In this document: piece by piece, positions 7,891 to 15,008 of the stretch
Numbering within the stretch: the first letter of the stretch is position 1
Layout of the letters: each line of letters opens with the position of its first letter
Assembly (NCBI GenBank): GCA_003554665.1
Contig: PWGY01000079.1
Location: 1-19,427 of the forward strand
Direction of reading: 5' to 3'
Source: Bacteroidales bacterium
GTDB lineage: Bacteria > Bacteroidota > Bacteroidia > Bacteroidales > UBA7960
Length of the DNA: 19,427 nucleotides
The notes under the pieces: generated by a model
What the model was told of the DNA's origin: nothing
Database searches by the model: none
What the model saw: only the letters and a program-made list of their open reading frames with translations
Program-made: the position numbers and the translations under genes

Positions 7891-8007
7891 CGTGTCGGCA
7901 TTTTTTTGTATTTTTCGGATTCAAACCAACACAAATTATCCAATTTAGCTGAACAGCAAACTGGATTTATGAGTATTAATAAAAATATTAAACAAAAAAC
8001 TGAAGCA

Positions 8008-8439
8008 ATGAAAAACATTTTGAAGCATCAACATGCAGTTCCCTTTACCGCCGCCGTTTTATTGGTCTTATTTCTGGCCTCGTGTGGCGGAGGCGGTGCC
8101 CAGCGTCAGGTGCAGGAAGAAAGACTCGAAGAGGTCAAAGCAGAAGTTAGCCAGGATTTGAACCAGCTCAAAAACAATGTCGACGAGCGGATCACCACCA
8201 TTGAGAAGGAAATGGAAAACGCTGAAGGAGAACTCAAAGAACAACTGGAAATTGCTATTGAAGCGCTAAAAGAGCAGCGCGACATCCTTGATCAGGAATT
8301 GGAAGTTGTGGAAGAAGCCACCCTCGAGGAATGGGAGGACGTGGTAAACCGCGTAACCATGACCTATCGCGAAGCCAATGAGGAGATGAATTCTGTTTCC
8401 GAGAATGTTAATGAATGGCTGGAAAGGGAGCAAGAGTAA
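8008..8439 (+). CDS. Small coiled-coil lipoprotein
   Basis: This 143-residue protein starts with a lipoprotein signal peptide: MKNILKHQ, a hydrophobic core, then LASC with the lipidated cysteine at 26. After GGGG it is almost entirely charged alpha-helix (about 33-140) with heptad-like spacing, for example QLKNNVDERITTIEKEMENA and KEQLEIAIEALKEQRDILDQ, and it is very rich in Glu. It should sit on the periplasmic side of a membrane as a long helical bundle or coiled coil. No family is recognised. An in-frame ATG at 7969 would give a hydrophilic extension before the signal peptide, so 8008 is preferred. A promoter-like TATTTTTC lies at 7909-7916. The gene is isolated by terminators on both sides, so it is probably transcribed on its own. 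Confidence 0.85.
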   Translation: MKNILKHQHAVPFTAAVLLVLFLASCGGGGAQRQVQEERLEEVKAEVSQDLNQLKNNVDERITTIEKEMENAEGELKEQLEIAIEALKEQRDILDQELEVVEEATLEEWEDVVNRVTMTYREANEEMNSVSENVNEWLEREQE

Positions 8440-8480
8440 ACACCCGGCCAGCAAACAAAATCACTCATCAAAGGAAAAAC

Positions 8481-8514
8481 AAAGCCTGTCCGCTTTCGCG
8501 GATGGGCTTTTTTT
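8481..8514 (+). terminator. Rho-independent terminator after the coiled-coil lipoprotein
   Basis: AAAGCC..TCCGC and GCGGA.GGGCTTT form a stem with one small internal mismatch and a TTTC loop, followed by a run of T's. It ends the lipoprotein transcript 42 bp after its stop codon. Confidence 0.9.
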
Positions 8515-8516
8515 CG

Positions 8517-8524
8517 TACTTTTG
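8517..8524 (+). promoter_or_regulatory. Bacteroidota-type -7 promoter box for typA
   Basis: TACTTTTG is a perfect match to the Bacteroidota -7 consensus TAnnTTTG, 37 bp ahead of the typA ATG. No clear TTG is found at the -33 spacing, because that region is occupied by the terminator hairpin of the preceding gene. The start site should lie around 8530. Confidence 0.6.
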
Positions 8525-8561
8525 CAGGCTTTTTTCAATTACATATATTTACTTCTGATCC

Positions 8562-10358
8562 ATGATCCGCAACATCGCCATCATTGCCCACGTTGACCAC
8601 GGCAAAACCACCCTGGTTGACCGCATCCTTCACCAGGTCAAGCTTTTCCGCGAAAACCAGGAAACCGGAGAACTCATCCTCGACAGCAACGACCTGGAAA
8701 GGGAAAGGGGCATCACCATTTTGTCCAAAAACTGCTCAGTACGGTATAAGGACATAAAGATCAACATCATTGACACCCCGGGTCACTCCGATTTCGGCGG
8801 TGAGGTAGAGCGGGTGCTGAACATGGCTGACGGTGTTTTGCTGATTGTGGATGCCTTTGAAGGGCCCATGCCCCAAACCCGCTTTGTTCTGGAGAAGGCC
8901 CTGTTGTTGAACAAAAAGCCCATTGTGGTAGTCAACAAGGTGGACAAACCCCATTGCGATCCGGACCTGACCCAGGAAAAGGTGTTTGACCTCATGTTCA
9001 GCCTGAACGCCACCGAGGATCAGCTCGACTTCCCCACTGTATTCGGATCTGCCAAAGGAGGCTGGATGTCGGACGACTGGAAAAAGCCCGCCAGTGATGT
9101 ATCCCACCTCCTCGATATGATCATTGAACATATCCCCGAAGCGGTCTACCCGGAGGGAAGCACCCAGTTGCAGATCAATTCACTGGATTACAGTTCTTAT
9201 GTGGGCCGGATCGCGGTGGGCAAACTCACCCGTGGCAGCCTGAAAGAAGGTCAGCCCGTGTCTTTGGTGAAGCGCGACGGCCGCGTGGTAAAGTCCCGCA
9301 TCAAGGAGCTTTATGTATTCGAGGGGCTGGGCAAGCAGAAGATCAAGGAAGAGGTTCATGCCGGCGAGATCTGCGCCGTACTCGGACTGGAAGACTTTGA
9401 AATCGGTGACACCATTGCCGATTATGAAAGCCCCGAGGGGATCAAACCCATTGACATCGACCTGCCTACAATGAGCATGCTTTTTTCCATCAACAACTCC
9501 CCTTTCTTTGGCAGAGATGGCAAATTTGTCACCAGCCGCCATCTCCGCGACCGGCTTTTGAAGGAGACCGAAAAAAACCTGGCCCTGCGGGTGGAGGAAA
9601 CCAATTCGGCCGACTCCTACCTGGTATTCGGAAGAGGCATACTGCACCTGTCGATCCTGATCGAAACCATGCGCCGCGAAGGCTATGAACTGCAGGTGGG
9701 TCAGCCACAGGTGATCATGAAAGATGTGGACGGTGCAAAACACGAACCCGTGGAAAACCTGACCGTACATGTGCCCGAGGCTTTTGCCGGCAAGGTGATC
9801 GAAATGGTGTCACAACGCAAAGGCGACATGGTAAACATGGAACAGAAAGGCGACCGCACAGTGCTGGAGTTTGACATCCCGGCCCGTGGCCTGATCGGGC
9901 TGCGTAGCAATATGCTCACCATCACCGAAGGGGAAGCCGTGATGGCCCATCGCTTCAAGGCTTATGAGCCCTTCAAGGGAGAATTCGGCGTAAAACGCAA
10001 CGGTGCCCTGATCGCCATGGAAACAGGTACAGCCATCGCCTACTCCATCGATAAATTGCAGGACCGCGGACGGTTTTTCATAGAGCCCGGCGACGAGATC
10101 TACGCCGGGCAGGTGATCGGTGAAAACACCCGGCAGGAAGACCTGCTGGTTAATGTGATTAAAACCAAGAAACTCACCAACATCCGCGCCGCTGGTGCCG
10201 ATGACAAATCTTCCATCGCCCCGGCGGTAAAATTCTCCATGGAAGAGGCCCTGGAATACATCAACAAAGACGAATGCGTGGAATTCACCCCGAAACACAT
10301 CCGAATGCGCAAAATCATTTTAGATGAACACGAGCGCAAGCGTCTGACTAAAAAGTAA
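8562..10358 (+). CDS. typA: Translational GTPase TypA/BipA
   Basis: This 598-residue cytoplasmic GTPase has the full length and motifs of TypA/BipA, a ribosome-associated EF-G paralogue linked to 50S assembly and stress adaptation. The GTPase motifs are AHVDHGKTT (9-17, P-loop), RGIT (49-52, switch I), DTPGH (71-75, switch II), NKVD (125-128) and SAK (163-165). Domain II starts near residue 200. The EF-G III/V-like domains and the BipA-specific C-terminus ([13 protein letters not shown], later [10 protein letters not shown]) follow. Catalytic histidine H75 is present. The ATG at 8562 opens directly into the family's N-terminal [12 protein letters not shown], so the start is secure. It has its own promoter and is separated from its neighbours, as expected for a housekeeping gene. 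Confidence 0.98.
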   Translation: MIRNIAIIAHVDHGKTTLVDRILHQVKLFRENQETGELILDSNDLERERGITILSKNCSVRYKDIKINIIDTPGHSDFGGEVERVLNMADGVLLIVDAFEGPMPQTRFVLEKALLLNKKPIVVVNKVDKPHCDPDLTQEKVFDLMFSLNATEDQLDFPTVFGSAKGGWMSDDWKKPASDVSHLLDMIIEHIPEAVYPEGSTQLQINSLDYSSYVGRIAVGKLTRGSLKEGQPVSLVKRDGRVVKSRIKELYVFEGLGKQKIKEEVHAGEICAVLGLEDFEIGDTIADYESPEGIKPIDIDLPTMSMLFSINNSPFFGRDGKFVTSRHLRDRLLKETEKNLALRVEETNSADSYLVFGRGILHLSILIETMRREGYELQVGQPQVIMKDVDGAKHEPVENLTVHVPEAFAGKVIEMVSQRKGDMVNMEQKGDRTVLEFDIPARGLIGLRSNMLTITEGEAVMAHRFKAYEPFKGEFGVKRNGALIAMETGTAIAYSIDKLQDRGRFFIEPGDEIYAGQVIGENTRQEDLLVNVIKTKKLTNIRAAGADDKSSIAPAVKFSMEEALEYINKDECVEFTPKHIRMRKIILDEHERKRLTKK

Positions 10359-10420
10359 CACCAGGGTCATTCCGAAAAATGTTGTATTTTGGCAGATGAC
10401 ATTGGGTAAATAATTGAATT

Positions 10421-11059
10421 ATGTTTAAAAACCTTTTGGGATTTATAATCATTGTTCTTATGACCATCTTCAATTTGTCTGCACAGCAAGAAGATATTCA
10501 TCTCCCGGAACCAGAAAAAACTGGTGGCATGCCACTGCTTGAGGCCCTTGACAACAGGCAGAGCATGCGCAATTACACCCAGGAAGCCCTCAGCGACCAG
10601 GATCTGTCCAACCTGTTGTGGGCAGCATTCGGCGTAAACCGCGAAGACGGCAGGCGTACCGCCCCGACAGCCCGAAACTGGCTGCAGTTCGACATTTATG
10701 TGATCATGGCCAACGGATGGTATCGTTATGATGCGGAAAAACATGCACTGATCTGCGGGGGCACTGAAGACCTTCGCCAGTATGCCGGCACCCAGGATTT
10801 TGCCAAAGAAGCCCCGGTAAACCTGATCTTCGTATCGGATCACGACCGCATGACTGGAGCGGACCGGGCCAAGCGGGATTTCAACTCTGCCACTGACGTG
10901 GGGTTCATATCCCAGAACGTATACCTGTATTGTGCTTCCGAGGGCCTGGCCACTGTAGTACGTGGCATGGTTGACAGGGAAAAACTCCATGAAGTTTTAC
11001 AGTTAAGGCCTGCTCAACACGTCATCCTGGGGCAGAGTGTGGGGTACCCCGCACAATAA
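10421..11059 (+). CDS. Secreted nitroreductase-family (SagB/ThcOx-type) flavoprotein
   Basis: This 212-residue protein has a signal peptide (MFKNLLGFIIIVLMTIFNLS, cleavage after SA21|Q) and one nitroreductase domain. The motif LDNRQSMRNY (43-52) supplies the arginine/serine FMN-phosphate contacts. LSNLLWAAFG (62-71), RRTAPTARN (78-86) and GLATVVRGMVDREKLHEVL near the C-terminus follow the family order. It probably binds FMN and catalyses NAD(P)H- or donor-dependent reduction or dehydrogenation. Export to the periplasm would be unusual for classical NfsB-type enzymes, but secreted SagB-like members are known to me from Bacteroidota. The substrate is unknown. It lies 62 bp after typA without an intervening terminator, so it could be cotranscribed. 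Its 3' end faces the tRNA-Arg terminator. Confidence 0.87.
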   Translation: MFKNLLGFIIIVLMTIFNLSAQQEDIHLPEPEKTGGMPLLEALDNRQSMRNYTQEALSDQDLSNLLWAAFGVNREDGRRTAPTARNWLQFDIYVIMANGWYRYDAEKHALICGGTEDLRQYAGTQDFAKEAPVNLIFVSDHDRMTGADRAKRDFNSATDVGFISQNVYLYCASEGLATVVRGMVDREKLHEVLQLRPAQHVILGQSVGYPAQ

Positions 11060-11066
11060 TTCCCTT

Positions 11067-11097
11067 AAAAAAAAGCCCCTCCGCTTGAAGGGGCTTT
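11067..11097 (-). terminator. Terminator of the tRNA-Arg transcript (possibly bidirectional)
   Basis: AAAGCCCCT and AGGGGCTTT form a perfect 9-bp stem with an 8-base loop. On the minus strand the stem is followed by an unbroken run of eight T's, directly after the tRNA CCA end. On the plus strand only three T's follow, so it would be a weaker terminator for the nitroreductase gene. Confidence 0.85.
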
Positions 11098-11099
11098 GG

Positions 11100-11173
11100 T
11101 GATTCCGCCAGGATTCGAACCTGGGACCCACAGCTTAGAAGGCTGTTGCTCTATCCAGCTGAGCTACGGAACC
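11100..11173 (-). tRNA. tRNA-Arg (anticodon TCT)
   Basis: The minus strand folds into a 74-nt class I tRNA. It has a 7-bp acceptor stem GGTTCCG/CGGAATC (one G-U pair), D-arm GCTC/GAGC, anticodon stem ACAGC/GCTGT with loop CTTCTAA (anticodon TCT, reading AGA), a 5-base variable loop, and T-arm CCAGG/CCTGG with loop TTCGAAT. The discriminator base is A. The CCA end is encoded at 11097-11099, directly before the terminator. No integrase or attachment-site duplication is seen at its 3' end. Confidence 0.97.
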
Positions 11174-11309
11174 ATTTGAAGTTGCCGTGCAATGATGCCT
11201 GAAAATCTCCGGCAGCGGTAAGCTACCTCAGAATGAACAATTACCGGAAAATTTTGTCCGTCCTTTTTGGCCTGTTCTATCCAGGCGCGGCATTGCTGCA
11301 TTGGCTGTG

Positions 11310-11340
11310 CAAAGGTACGACTTTACGCTTAATTGTCCAA
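11310..11340 (-). promoter_or_regulatory. Bacteroidota-type promoter reading toward tRNA-Arg
   Basis: On the minus strand TACCTTTG (11310-11317) fits TAnnTTTG exactly. A TTG (11338-11340) lies 20 bp upstream, which suits the -33 element. Transcription should start near 11303 and reach the tRNA after a leader of about 130 nt. Confidence 0.65.
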
Positions 11341-11379
11341 AATCACGTTAAAATATTTGCCCGTAAAGCCCCGCAACTA

Positions 11380-12150
11380 TTAGCCCTCCCAGGGCTTGAG
11401 TTTCTCCGGGGCTACTGTATTGATCAGGGCACGTGCCAGCACCAGGCTCGAATCAATCACCGGAAGGCCCTCAGCCCGGAGCCCCTTGTGAACCATGGGA
11501 AATTCCGTACAGCCAAAAACCAGCAATTCAACACCCCTCTCCTTAAGAGACCGGCAGGCGCGGTAGAGCAAATCAAGTGCTTTGTCATAATCGCCATGGG
11601 TCACCGACTTGATTCCGTATTCGGAATGGTAAATGGCCGAATGCAGCCGAGCCTGTTCCTTTTCCGTCACGTTGATCACCTCCAGGCCATAATCTTCAAG
11701 ACTGTCGTACAGTTTGGTGATGTGTGTTCCGGTGGTTCCCAAAACCCCGATACGCTTGGCTCCCGGATAATAATGACGAATAAACCCGGCCACCTCTTCA
11801 ATCATATTCAGCAGGTGAATGTTTGTATCATGGGATAGCAACTCCTGGAGAATCACATCAAATATGGGCGGGGCATGTGCTGAGTTACAGGCCATCCCGG
11901 CCACCTGTACTCCCAGGCGGTCCATCTGGAGCAATACCCGTACAATGGCATGAGCGGGATTATCATTAACCCGCCCCATGATGAAAGCCGTCCGGTCATT
12001 GATTTCAGATGGAAGAGAAAAAAGCAACTGAGACAGATGTTCCTGGTCACTTCCCGCCAGTGTCTGAGAAATGATCTTGGATGACAGGTCAATACCGGCA
12101 CCCGGCCCCATGCCTCCCACAATTCCAATACTGCCTTTTTTTATGTCCAT
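11380..12150 (-). CDS. Aspartate/glutamate racemase family protein
   Basis: This 256-residue cytoplasmic enzyme belongs to the cofactor-independent Asp/Glu racemase superfamily, which interconverts L- and D-amino acids with two cysteines. It has the N-terminal IGIVGGMGPGAG (8-19) typical of aspartate racemases. The first catalytic cysteine C88 is in MACNSAH (usual form ACNTAH) and the second, C214, in VFGCTEFP. There is no signal peptide. The ATG at 12150 leads straight into the first strand, so the start is well placed. The upstream S12 lipoprotein ends 4 bp before this start, so the two are almost certainly cotranscribed, linking D-amino-acid metabolism to that hydrolase. Aspartate is the likeliest substrate; glutamate or another acid is possible. 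Confidence 0.9.
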   Translation of the reverse strand: MDIKKGSIGIVGGMGPGAGIDLSSKIISQTLAGSDQEHLSQLLFSLPSEINDRTAFIMGRVNDNPAHAIVRVLLQMDRLGVQVAGMACNSAHAPPIFDVILQELLSHDTNIHLLNMIEEVAGFIRHYYPGAKRIGVLGTTGTHITKLYDSLEDYGLEVINVTEKEQARLHSAIYHSEYGIKSVTHGDYDKALDLLYRACRSLKERGVELLVFGCTEFPMVHKGLRAEGLPVIDSSLVLARALINTVAPEKLKPWEG

Positions 12151-12154
12151 ATCG

Positions 12155-13234
12155 CTATTCCCTGGCCTCCAGAATTAGTCTTGCCAATGTGCCGAATTCT
12201 TCGTGGGATACACTGTTTCCGCGGTCATAGGTATCCACACGGTGAACAATGATCAGGTCATCGTCCGGAAAGATCAGCATATGATGGCCACCGGCTCCCC
12301 TGGCCGAATAGGCGCCATCCGGGATGTCCACATCCGGATAGTGGGGGAAGGTATTGAAATCCCTGGCCACCCACCACATGTAACCATACCCGTCCGCATC
12401 ATACAAAGTGGCATCTGAATGATAGCGGGTACTTTCATACACCCAGTCTTCCGGAATCACCTGCAGGTCTTCCCAGCGGCCATTCCGGAGCATCAGCAAA
12501 CCGAAACGGGCCAGGTCGCGGGCATCAATGGCAAAAGGATAGGCCGGATGGATCGACTCCTCCCCGGTCACATACCAGCCATCATCCGCTTCAAACTGCT
12601 CCATTCCGATGGGCCGTGCAATTTCCTCCTCGATGGCCTCAAAAATATCTTTACCGGTCTGTTCCATAAAAATGGTTCCGGCGGCATTGAAATCCCAGTT
12701 GTTGTAATACCAATGCGTACCGGGCTGAACAAGCAGTCCGGTGGGCTTCAGGTCCTTCATTCGCTGGGATTCATACAGGGCATCGTGATAGATCCCTGAG
12801 CGCGATTTCATCAGATCCCTGAACGTGGCCGTGCGTTCCAGTTCCGTCAGCGGAGGATCATCATCAATACCCAGATCCTCCATGGAGGCATCCATGGAGA
12901 TGGTCCCGTCGGCCACATAGTTTCCAAAAAGGGCGCTGAGGAAGCTTTTCCGGATGGAATGGGTCATGTATTTCGTATCCGTTTTGCCCCATTCATCCAC
13001 AATCATCCCGTCAGACACAATCATCACCGCAGCAGTGGAAATAGTTTCCGAATACTCCCTGGCAAGAGCCAGCCTTTCAGCGTTAAACCCCAGGTGCTCC
13101 GGAGTTTCCGCCTTGTCCCAGGTTTCACCGGGGAAGCGCTCCACCTCAGTGGCGCATCCGGCCAAAAAAATCGCAATCATCAAAAAAGAAAAAAATCGTA
13201 CCATAGATAACAATGTTTGATCCTTTATTAACAT
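12155..13234 (-). CDS. Serine hydrolase lipoprotein, beta-lactamase/S12 family
   Basis: This 359-residue lipoprotein has a lipobox FLAGC (Cys 27) and a class C beta-lactamase/S12-type domain. The nucleophile motif is S93-I-R-K96. The second motif lies in HWYYNNWDFN (175-183), with Y177 the likely tyrosine of YxN. The third (KTG-like) strand probably reads GAGGHHM, so the usual Lys/His-Thr-Gly is altered. Such proteins act as carboxylesterases, D-aminopeptidases or DD-peptidases at the envelope; the substrate here is unknown. Two starts are possible: the ATG at 13234, inside a 16-bp repeat, and the ATG at 13204 (MVRFFSFLMIAIFLAGC). The second gives a normal lipoprotein signal peptide and leaves the repeats outside the gene, so it may be the real one. 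The Asp/Glu racemase follows 4 bp downstream. Confidence 0.88.
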   Translation of the reverse strand: MLIKDQTLLSMVRFFSFLMIAIFLAGCATEVERFPGETWDKAETPEHLGFNAERLALAREYSETISTAAVMIVSDGMIVDEWGKTDTKYMTHSIRKSFLSALFGNYVADGTISMDASMEDLGIDDDPPLTELERTATFRDLMKSRSGIYHDALYESQRMKDLKPTGLLVQPGTHWYYNNWDFNAAGTIFMEQTGKDIFEAIEEEIARPIGMEQFEADDGWYVTGEESIHPAYPFAIDARDLARFGLLMLRNGRWEDLQVIPEDWVYESTRYHSDATLYDADGYGYMWWVARDFNTFPHYPDVDIPDGAYSARGAGGHHMLIFPDDDLIIVHRVDTYDRGNSVSHEEFGTLARLILEARE

Positions 13235-13275
13235 TCGACCCTAATAACATTTGACCCACTAATAACATTCGACCC
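13226..13275. repeat. Three near-identical 16-bp repeats at the 5' end of the S12 lipoprotein gene
   Basis: TATTAACATTCGACCC (13226-13241), TAATAACATTTGACCC (13242-13257) and TAATAACATTCGACCC (13260-13275) are nearly identical. They span 22-71 bp upstream of the ATG at 13204 and overlap the alternative ATG at 13234. The third copy runs into the hairpin GACCCC-TTC-GGGGTC. They could be operator sites or the amplified end of the adjoining hairpin element. Confidence 0.75.
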
Positions 13276-13410
13276 CTTCGGGGTCAAAAAAACCAACAAC
13301 CACGTTGGCCCTTTAGCATGCCTCAGGCAGCTTTCCCCTCACGCTGCCCATGAGAACCAACAACCAGAGAGTGCGAAGCACTCGACTAACCGGAGTGGCG
13401 AAGCCACGAC
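13271..13410. repeat. Hairpin array A (REP-like intergenic element) between the S58 and S12 genes
   Basis: A chain of short hairpins: GACCCC-TTC-GGGGTC (13271-13285), GGCAGC with GCTGCC around an 11-base loop (13326-13348), GAGTGC-GAA-GCACTC (13369-13383) and GTGGC-GAA-GCCAC (13395-13407). The last two are separated by the 11-base spacer GACTAACCGGA and start 26 bp apart. The array fills the gap after the S58 stop codon. Its segment 13346-13395 matches array B (14919-14968) at 46 of 50 positions, and 13384-13410 is identical to 14982-15008. It would be transcribed as the 3' UTR of the S58 gene. Its origin is unknown; REP-like mobilisation is inferred. Confidence 0.85.
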
Positions 13411-13413
13411 CTG

Positions 13414-14751
13414 TCAAGGCCTCCACTTCAGGCGGTCATTCAGGTTCAGCATATTGTATTTCTCCATGATCTCCACCACCTTATCCAGGGATATGGCTTT
13501 TGCCTCATTACCATTATTTCCAATCATGTCTTCCGCCATAAACATGGAATTATAAATGGCTTCCTGCGTGGCTTCCTCCACCGCCTGGAAAAAAGTGTTC
13601 ATATCATTATTCCCGATCAGTGAAGGGGTTTCAATGGGATCCCCTCCTGTTACATAGGGAATTGTATAAGCCGTCGAAAAGGCAATTGCAAAATCACCCG
13701 ATCCGTTCGACATGAAGTTGGTGGTCCTCCCCATGCCGACGAATGACCGTTTAGCCATCCGTTCCAGGTTCCGCTCCGATAAAGGGGCGTCGGTGGCGAT
13801 CACAATCATGGCCGAACCGTCCTCTTCCTGCCCGATCCGTTCTTCCTGGTACTCCCGGGTAAATGGCACCCCGTTGATATTGAGTATCCGGCCAAAATTG
13901 GCCTGCACCAACACCCCTACCGTATAGGTCTCTCCACCGATCTGATCAGTGATCCGGGATGCGGTTCCGATACCAGCCTTCCATCCCAGACTGGTGGTAC
14001 CTGTGCCGGCACCCACATTCCCCTCGGCAACCCGGCCTTTGGCAGCACCGTCGATGGCCGCAAACACATCTTCACGGGTCACATGCTGCCCACGGATGTC
14101 ATTAAGGTATCCATCATTGGTTTCCCCCACCAGGGCATTGACCGAACGGACATTTTCATTGCCCGGCTGCTGCAGCATCCAGGCCACGGTGGCTTCCACT
14201 CCCGTACCCACATCCAGGGTATTGGTCAGCACAATGGGCGACTCAATGTTGCCAAGCTCTTCCACCTGCAAGGAACCGGCCATCTTGCCAAAACTGTTGA
14301 AACAGTATATGGCACCCGGAACCTTTTCCCGGAAAAGGTTACCTCCGTGGGGCAAAATAGCTGTTACACCGGTACGGATGTGATCACCTTCAATACGGGT
14401 GGTATGGCCCACCCTGACCCCAGGAACGTCGGTGATCATATTCAGGGTTCCGGGCGTCATCAATCCCACATCGACACCGATATCCGCAGCTCTTGCGCGA
14501 TCATGGACAGTGGCGTTGGTACTAATACCAGCACTGGTATGATTACTGGCGCTGACATTACTACCGGGACTGCCATTTGCATCGGCATTGACATTGCTGC
14601 TGCCACTGGTGCTGGTACTGGCATCATCCGTGGCTCTGTTAGGGTCGGCCGCCCATGTGCCGGCGGATAACCCCTGCGCATGCAACCCGGCCAAAATCAT
14701 CAACAAAACCATTGCTGTTGCCGAAATACGAGATAATTTTTTCATGATCAT
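13414..14751 (-). CDS. Secreted S58/P1-family peptidase (DmpA-type aminopeptidase)
   Basis: This protein of 445 residues (443 if the more usual MKKLSRIS start at 14745 is used) has a signal peptide with likely cleavage LHA|Q. A low-complexity Ser/Asn/Ala/Thr/Gly linker (about 38-82) follows, then a complete DmpA-like domain (about 92-445). Family landmarks are TDVPGVRVGH (107-116), ALVGETNDGYLND (206-218), GNVGAGTGTTSLGWKAGIGT (244-263) and VGVLVQANFG (278-287). EDGSAMIVIATDAPL contains the G312-S313 pair where DmpA-type precursors cut themselves to expose the catalytic N-terminal Ser. SNGSGDFAIAFSTA follows. DmpA and BapA relatives release N-terminal L-, D- or beta-amino residues from peptides and amides. 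Secretion suggests periplasmic or surface action. It lies between two related hairpin arrays and between peptidase genes. Confidence 0.9.
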   Translation of the reverse strand: MIMKKLSRISATAMVLLMILAGLHAQGLSAGTWAADPNRATDDASTSTSGSSNVNADANGSPGSNVSASNHTSAGISTNATVHDRARAADIGVDVGLMTPGTLNMITDVPGVRVGHTTRIEGDHIRTGVTAILPHGGNLFREKVPGAIYCFNSFGKMAGSLQVEELGNIESPIVLTNTLDVGTGVEATVAWMLQQPGNENVRSVNALVGETNDGYLNDIRGQHVTREDVFAAIDGAAKGRVAEGNVGAGTGTTSLGWKAGIGTASRITDQIGGETYTVGVLVQANFGRILNINGVPFTREYQEERIGQEEDGSAMIVIATDAPLSERNLERMAKRSFVGMGRTTNFMSNGSGDFAIAFSTAYTIPYVTGGDPIETPSLIGNNDMNTFFQAVEEATQEAIYNSMFMAEDMIGNNGNEAKAISLDKVVEIMEKYNMLNLNDRLKWRP

Positions 14752-14777
14752 TGCATTTTATACGTGCTATTAACATG

Positions 14778-15008
14778 GGATCCCTTCAGGATCCAGAAAG
14801 GGCACATGCCCAAATTCATCCATGATTTTCACCCGCCACAACGAGGGGGCGCAGCCCCCGACCAACCAACAACCTCTTCGCCCGTTCCCAAAACCATTGG
14901 CAACTTCCCCATCACTCCGCCCATGAAAACCAACAACCGGAGAGTGCGAAGCGCTCGACCAACCGGAGGCGCATCAGCGCCGACTAACCGGAGTGGCGAA
15001 GCCACGAC
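14778..15008. repeat. Hairpin array B (REP-like intergenic element) between the M81 and S58 genes
   Basis: Hairpins in order: GGATCC-CTTCA-GGATCC (14778-14794), GGGGGC-GCA-GCCCCC (14845-14859), GAGTGC-GAA-GCGCTC (14942-14956), GGCGC-ATCA-GCGCC (14968-14981) and GTGGC-GAA-GCCAC (14993-15005). The last three start 26 and 25 bp apart and are joined by 11-base spacers GACCAACCGGA and GACTAACCGGA. Relative to array A one hairpin-plus-spacer unit is added. The array's final base is the G of the M81 gene's TAG stop on the minus strand. The S58 gene's promoter should also lie in or near this stretch. Confidence 0.85.

Noticed and set aside
7699..8007. Longer start for the coiled-coil lipoprotein
   Set aside because: The extended frame runs backwards through a strong terminator into the preceding gene; the signal peptide and lipobox place the start at 8008.
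11100..11173. tRNA-Arg as an integration site for a mobile element
   Set aside because: There is no integrase, and I see no repeat of the tRNA 3' end elsewhere in the window.
11233..11838. 201-codon plus-strand frame
   Set aside because: It lies mostly antisense to the Asp/Glu racemase, whose catalytic motifs are intact, and it has no recognisable domain.
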